A stretch of 64,000 nucleotides of DNA from Ridgeia piscesae (lineage: Eukaryota > Annelida > Polychaeta > Sabellida > Siboglinidae), in the NCBI GenBank assembly GCA_025642075.2, contig JAODUO010000569.1, positions 286,001 to 350,000 of the forward strand, given 5' to 3'. A model generated the notes under the pieces. That model did no database searches. It saw only the letters and a list, made by a program, of their open reading frames with translations, and was not told the origin of the DNA. A program made the position numbers and the translations under genes. This document shows, one piece after another, positions 61,801 through 64,000 of the stretch (the stretch's first letter is position 1; the number at the start of each line of letters is the position of its first letter).

Positions 61801-62152
61801 TTTTAAAAACACTCGTTCTTGTCACGACAGGAACTGCAAGACATTTGGCACGCAGTCGTGGATGGCGTCGGCCCTCATTATCACGGAGCTGCTGGTGGCG
61901 CTCAAATTCGACTGGGAGACGTTCACGAAGCCCCTGCCTCGCCACGTGGCCATAGTGTGGCTGGTTGGACTGGCCAGTCTCGCCCTCTGGACCGTCTGGC
62001 ACTTCTATCTGCAGCGACTGCTCTTCTACACCGAGTACAAGTTGACGGTTGTCGAGGGGGAGAACCGCGCCAATGGCGATGGCGTGGTCAATGAAGGCCG
62101 CCAGAAGGAAGCTGCGTGGCCACGGCGAAGGGTGAAAGCAGGCCACGAGTGA
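39677..62152 (+). CDS. PTDSS2: PTDSS2-like phosphatidylserine synthase, whole coding span, 11 exons
   Basis: Eleven exons join in frame to 1428 nt, 475 residues (human PTDSS2 is 487). The coordinates are 39677-39849, 50502-50603, 53175-53257, 56078-56145, 56666-56800, 57114-57164, 57775-57888, 58739-58857, 59354-59468, 60557-60702 and 61831-62152. The family swaps the ethanolamine head group of phosphatidylethanolamine for serine in the ER (mitochondria-associated) membrane. Type 2 rather than type 1 is indicated by [65 protein letters not shown] and [13 protein letters not shown]. Several hydrophobic segments fit a multi-pass membrane protein. All introns have GT/AG ends. The introns total about 21 kb and hold seven minisatellites. 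The start is the first ATG of the exon and has a good context (AACATGG), but the frame is open upstream to the acceptor at 39664, so an extra 5' coding exon cannot be excluded. Confidence 0.95.
41275..42239. repeat. 31-bp minisatellite, about 31 units, PTDSS2 intron 1
   Basis: Units contain TTTTGTCCGTTATTCTCATC followed by TGTTGGTGAGG or TGTTGGTGGGG. TTTTG/TTATG and GAGG/GGGG variants are clustered. Short damaged units lie at about 41840-41950. A CTGT microsatellite follows at about 42339-42372. Open frames in it are artefacts. Confidence 0.96.
43451..44310. repeat. 15-bp minisatellite, about 57 units, PTDSS2 intron 1
   Basis: The unit GTCGACTCTAGAACA fuses two 6-bp palindromes (GTCGAC and TCTAGA). 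The main variation is A or T in GAACA/GAACT. An irregular patch is at 43870-43935. Its length is a multiple of three, which leaves long VDSRT- and LEQST-type frames that are not genes. Confidence 0.97.
44991..45676. repeat. 22-bp minisatellite, about 31 units, PTDSS2 intron 1
   Basis: The unit core is CCTGCGTGTGGTTGACTCTC followed by TA; TTGGCTC variants are scattered and irregular units lie at 45025-45100 and 45525-45585. Non-coding. Confidence 0.96.
46271..47886. repeat. 23-bp minisatellite, about 70 units, PTDSS2 intron 1
   Basis: The unit core is CACACAGAACCACAATCTAC. The left third is more diverged (ACCATAGT, ACCATACT, CAACCACA variants), while the units from about 46,990 on are nearly uniform. 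A scrambled patch lies at about 47715-47755. It is A/C-rich with almost no G on the plus strand. Confidence 0.96.
48834..48897. repeat. 8-bp repeat, exactly 8 copies of CACCCAAG
   Basis: Eight perfect copies of CACCCAAG in PTDSS2 intron 1. Perfect identity suggests recent expansion. Confidence 0.95.
48898..50501. other. Distal part of PTDSS2 intron 1, nothing recognised
   Basis: Unique-looking sequence. Overlapping open frames at about 49860-50140 on both strands have no similarity I can name and no splice context. I see no gene here. Confidence 0.4.
50502..50603 (+). CDS. PTDSS2: PTDSS2 coding exon 2
   Basis: After GTATGTTTCAG it encodes (W)[19 protein letters not shown] through ADANYNTK plus two bases of Arg92, the first transmembrane segment and following loop. 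The donor is GTAAGC. It is separated from exon 1 by a 10.65-kb intron containing five tandem arrays. Confidence 0.93.
51028..51112 (-). mobile_element. Worn SINE fragment related to the copy at 62750-63035
   Basis: GCGAGTCCAAGACAGG and GGGATCTTCTACTTC followed by GACAGAAGGG match, with mismatches, the corresponding blocks of the better preserved SINE (GTGAGTCCTCTACAGG, GGGATCTTTTACTTC, GATAGAAGGG) in the same order and orientation. The tRNA-like head is missing. Confidence 0.6.
51837..52676. repeat. 33-bp minisatellite, about 25 units, PTDSS2 intron 2
   Basis: The unit core is TTTGCTGCACTCTTGGGCAG plus TTTGTATTGGTTC. It is very uniform, with only a few GCGGCA and GTTGG variants and one deleted unit at about 52465. 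Because 33 is a multiple of three, all three plus-strand frames and one minus frame stay open for 270-320 codons; none is a gene. Confidence 0.97.
53175..53257 (+). CDS. PTDSS2: PTDSS2 coding exon 3
   Basis: After TCTGTTGTAG it encodes (R)[19 protein letters not shown] then GPFKRPHP, the second hydrophobic segment and the conserved DGPF-RPHP loop of the PSS family. The donor is GTAGGC. Confidence 0.93.
55417..55489. repeat. (TA)n microsatellite
   Basis: About 35 TA dinucleotides with one interruption, in PTDSS2 intron 3. Confidence 0.93.
55771..55825. repeat. (TG)n with GCGCGC, alternating purine-pyrimidine
   Basis: An unbroken alternating tract with TGTGTG, then GCGCGCATGTGCGCGTGTGC. Candidate Z-DNA. 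Confidence 0.9.
56078..56145 (+). CDS. PTDSS2: PTDSS2 coding exon 4
   Basis: After TTTTTTTGCAG it encodes (A)[19 protein letters not shown] then LFQ, a hydrophobic helix aligned with the vertebrate segment YWRFWLCVSVVYELFL. The donor is GTATAA. Confidence 0.93.
56666..56800 (+). CDS. PTDSS2: PTDSS2 coding exon 5
   Basis: Forty-five whole codons, residues 143-187: [17 protein letters not shown], then [17 protein letters not shown] and PWHNVW. This is the large loop with the DYGGNC signature. The acceptor used is CTCTCAAAG, chosen because it keeps the frame and family alignment; the next AG, 3 bp downstream within ACAG, would alter the start. The donor is GTAAGG. Confidence 0.92.
57114..57164 (+). 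CDS. PTDSS2: PTDSS2 coding exon 6 (51-nt microexon-sized)
   Basis: Seventeen codons, [17 protein letters not shown] (residues 188-204), aligned with DKLDGFVPAHFLGWYLK in vertebrates; the acceptor is GATCTGCAG and the donor GTTGGT. Loss of this exon would keep the frame. Confidence 0.93.
57749..57774 (+). promoter_or_regulatory. (TG)n-T4-AG acceptor of PTDSS2 exon 7
   Basis: The polypyrimidine tract of this 3' splice site is replaced by about ten TG dinucleotides and four T before the AG at 57773-57774. (TG)mTn acceptors are known elsewhere (CFTR exon 9) to bind TDP-43 and weaken exon inclusion; extension to this gene is inference. Confidence 0.6.
57775..57888 (+). CDS. PTDSS2: PTDSS2 coding exon 7 (conserved NFSECWWDH core)
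   Basis: Thirty-eight whole codons, residues 205-242: [19 protein letters not shown], then [18 protein letters not shown]. This is the most conserved part of the family and contains acidic and His residues expected in the active site. The acceptor is a (TG)n-TTTT-AG tract. The donor CAC-GTAAGT at 57889 is the first of about 20 near-identical donors, because the exon's final bases and splice site are tandemly amplified downstream. Confidence 0.95.
57869..58280 (+). repeat. 20-bp array made of exon 7 end plus its 5' splice site, about 20 copies
   Basis: The unit GTGTTGGTGGGACCACGTAA contains the last 16 bases of exon 7 (codons for CWWDH, out of phase with the unit) and the start of the donor. 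The first copy is the real exon end (57873-57892). About 19 further copies follow without a gap, two of them 23 bp long (with TCACCACGT). Most retain CAC-GTAAGT or CAT-GTAAGT; donor-killing changes occur in only a few units (ACGGAA, ACGCAA, ACATAA). Read on from exon 7 the frame stays open for 84 bases and meets TAA at 57973-57975. Confidence 0.95.
58739..58857 (+). CDS. PTDSS2: PTDSS2 coding exon 8
   Basis: After ATCTTGCAG it encodes [20 protein letters not shown], then [10 protein letters not shown] and GMWNIPTY plus two bases of Arg282. This continues the conserved WWDHW-MD-LVCN core. The donor is GTCTGT. Confidence 0.94.
59354..59468 (+). CDS. PTDSS2: PTDSS2 coding exon 9
   Basis: After TTTCCTTCAG it encodes (R)[19 protein letters not shown] then [19 protein letters not shown]. 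It holds the QFTPYSW and WKP-SSL-RW signatures of PTDSS2. The donor is GTAAAT. Confidence 0.94.
60557..60702 (+). CDS. PTDSS2: PTDSS2 coding exon 10
   Basis: After TGTTTTGTAG it encodes [20 protein letters not shown], then [20 protein letters not shown] and DN plus two bases of a Pro codon. [13 protein letters not shown] is a family signature. The donor is GTAAGT. Confidence 0.94.
61831..62152 (+). CDS. PTDSS2: PTDSS2 coding exon 11 (C-terminus)
   Basis: After TCACGACAG it encodes (P)[20 protein letters not shown] through the last hydrophobic segments and a polar tail ending RRRVKAGHE, with TGA at 62150-62152. The stop overlaps a good donor-like site (CACGA-GTGAGT), so an alternative transcript could splice past it; no downstream coding exon is recognisable, so I take the TGA as the end. 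Confidence 0.9.
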
Positions 62153-62749
62153 GTCGCATGGTCGGTCAAGCGTGACTGTATTAATCCCTCAAGCGTGACC
62201 GTGTCTGGCACTAGAGTGTAACTGTTGTGGTCACTTAAACATGATTGAGTTGGTCACCTATGCATGACTGTCGTGATCAGTTAAGCATGACCGCAGACAT
62301 GATGTATTTCTTTGGTTGAAATATCTGAAATTCCGCATAAATCCGTGCAGTATTTTGCACTGGTTTTCATTCTGATATAAAACCTTGCCATCTGTGGTTT
62401 TATCGGGGATATGCCTCACACCAAAGGTAGTTTCTCTTCAGCCACTGTCAGATCATTGTCATTTGTGTTCATATGTCTGTGAGTGATGTTAAAAACATTT
62501 GTCTTGAACCCGTTCATTTCATTAGAGACAGATCTGTATCAAAATGGTATATGGCTGCATTCCTGACACAATCCCGAACCTCCGTGTCACACGAGAAATC
62601 CCTACTGTGCGGCATGTCTGGACAATTTCAGTCACTCAAGCATGACTGTTGACCATTCAGGCATGACAGTTTGGTGGTATCAAGTGGCTACATTGGAGGG
62701 ATACATGACTTCATGTTTGTCTGGATTAGCTTGACTAAGTGACAGGTGC
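62153..62749 (+). other. Probable PTDSS2 3' UTR
   Basis: No further coding exon is recognised. CATGACTG/CGTGACTG blocks recur between 62165 and 62660 as a worn, irregular repeat (AAGCGTGACTGT, AACATGATTG, AGCATGACCG, AGCATGACTG, GGCATGACAG). I found no canonical AATAAA on this strand before the window end; ATTAAA occurs near 63414. Confidence 0.35.
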
Positions 62750-63035
62750 CGCCTCCTTCTCTTCTTCTCTCAGATATCGGATGGGGCCCTTTGCAGGGCG
62801 TTGAAAGTCCAACGAGAATTTGTGAGTCCTCTACAGGTTACACATTGTGGGATCTTTTACTTCCCCTGGCATAGACACCAGATAGAAGGGACCACCGGCT
62901 TTTAGTGTCTCTTCCGAAAGACACGCAAATATGGGGTGAACGAAATTGCCTAAGTTTTGAAACGGCGGTAGATGGGATTGAACCACCGTCCCCTCGGTTG
63001 ACAGTCCGGCGCTCTACCACGTGACCACCGCTCCC
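62750..63035 (-). mobile_element. tRNA-derived SINE
   Basis: Read on the minus strand from about 63035, a tRNA-like head has a D-arm/A-box region (GGTCACGTGGTAGAGCGCC), an anticodon-loop-like CTGTCAA and a perfect B box GGTTCAATCCC. It ends CTACCGCC, pairing imperfectly with GGTGGT near the start. A body of about 200 bp follows (GTGTCTTTCGGAAGAGACAC, GGTGGTCCC, AAAGATCCCACAATG) and the element ends in an AGAAG-rich tail. The loop triplet would be GTC (Asp), but the stems are too weak for a working tRNA. The open frame across it is an artefact. Confidence 0.8.
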
Positions 63036-64000
63036 TGGGTGTGACTTTATAGTGCCTTAAATGGTGCATGCTATTTTCTTCACAAGTTAGTGGAAACTAT
63101 ACAGATATTTCCTATGCATATAATAAGCAACACAGCAGTATTTGTTTTTTATATATTTTTGTGTGTAGGTTGAATACAGCTATCTTGATGAAACAGAAAT
63201 TTATATATAATATTTATTTATGAATAACTATACATACAAATGCTTTCTCAAAAACTTGGAATGTTTAAAGTGTAATGTAACGAACGGTTATTCCTGTTCT
63301 GTCTGGAAGTTTTGTGTCTGTATGTGGAGTTTTGTGTAATAATATGATTTAGAAAAACAAAGTTTGCAATAGATGTTTTTCCAACATTCAGATTGCGAAC
63401 AGTGTTTTGGGGCAATTAAACACGGTTTGATTGGCAACATGCATTTAACAAAGTTGCTCTACTACTGAGAACATTATCTAAAAAAAGGAGCCACAGACGT
63501 GTTAAATTTAAGCAAAATGCAGATCGTAACCCGTAGTATAAAAAATCCAAATGTACAAAAGCATTGATATAACCGTCGCCTGCAATATGAAGAGTGGCAA
63601 TACATTTTCACTAATGCTCTGTATGTGGATGTTTTCTATCGAGCAGACATTTCATGTATTTTCATGGATGTTACTGTATCATATTTATGTTGCTTCGCTG
63701 TCATGCTTAATAGTTGTGCCAGTGACTTTTCTGTTGTTAGCGTGTTTTTTCTATCGAGTAAGCATTTATTGTGTTTGAGTGGATGTAGTCATGTGATAGT
63801 TACTGGTGTGGTTAACGTTCTGGCAGCCGACTACTGTCTTTCTGTTGGCAGTTTGAAACAAGTCAGAACCAAGGTAATATTTTCTTAAACTTAGAGGATA
63901 TTTTATTACAGTCATTTACTTTACAAACGTACTGGTATGCAACTACTAAATAGACATGAACGTGTTTGCGAATATTACTACTGTTTTTTATATAGAGAAA
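63036..64000. other. No feature recognised
   Basis: AT-rich sequence. TTTTCTATCGAG occurs twice (about 63632 and 63748) with similar surroundings, suggesting a worn duplication. No exon is supported. Confidence 0.3.

Noticed and set aside
62838..63020. Functional tRNA-Asp gene or a 60-residue protein on the minus strand
   Set aside because: A and B boxes are present but the acceptor and anticodon stems do not pair well, and a SINE body follows. The open frame is incidental.

Overview
This is eukaryotic, almost certainly animal, genomic DNA. It has large spliced genes with GT/AG introns of up to 10.7 kb, no operons, an AT-rich intergenic background, a tRNA-derived SINE, a decayed non-LTR retrotransposon and a heavy load of tandem repeats. 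The two complete genes (UBE2M and PTDSS2 orthologues) are close to their vertebrate counterparts but clearly diverged. The style suggests an invertebrate, perhaps a lophotrochozoan such as a mollusc; that placement is inference and weak.

Layout. 1-7061: repeat-rich, non-coding as far as I can see, probably the intron upstream of the next gene; it includes a G-rich GGGTGGGTGA array and a TGTGTC hexamer array. 7062-8263 (+): terminal coding exon of a C2H2 zinc-finger gene with two PxDLS (CtBP-type) motifs; earlier exons are not in the window. 8264-17170: likely 3' UTR and intergenic sequence. 17172-20940: a 3.5-kb array of 60-bp units (itself a dimer of a 30-bp unit) with flanking diverged monomers. 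23834-32730 (-): a complete UBE2M (NEDD8-conjugating enzyme UBC12) gene, 5 coding exons, 183 residues. Its last intron carries a 3.3-kb array of about 113 29-bp units plus a fold-back element, its third intron a 1.07-kb pogo/Tigger-type non-autonomous transposon, and its first intron a worn minisatellite. 34250-35260 (-): a dead LINE reverse-transcriptase fragment. 39677-62152 (+): a complete PTDSS2-like phosphatidylserine synthase gene, 11 coding exons, 475 residues, whose introns hold seven unrelated minisatellites. 62750-63035: a tRNA-derived SINE. 63036-64000: nothing recognised.

UBE2M and PTDSS2 are divergently transcribed, about 7 kb apart, with no evident functional link (cullin neddylation versus ER phospholipid synthesis). 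The zinc-finger gene is convergent with UBE2M.

The most unusual structure is in PTDSS2. The last 20 bases of coding exon 7 together with its 5' splice site have been amplified into about 20 head-to-tail copies that fill the start of the following intron. This gives a ladder of near-identical GTAAGT donors directly behind the exon encoding the conserved NFSECWWDH segment, and the same exon is entered through a (TG)n-T4-AG acceptor. Taken together, tandem arrays make up roughly a fifth of the window, and each of the long open reading frames inside them is an artefact of repeat units whose length is a multiple of three.
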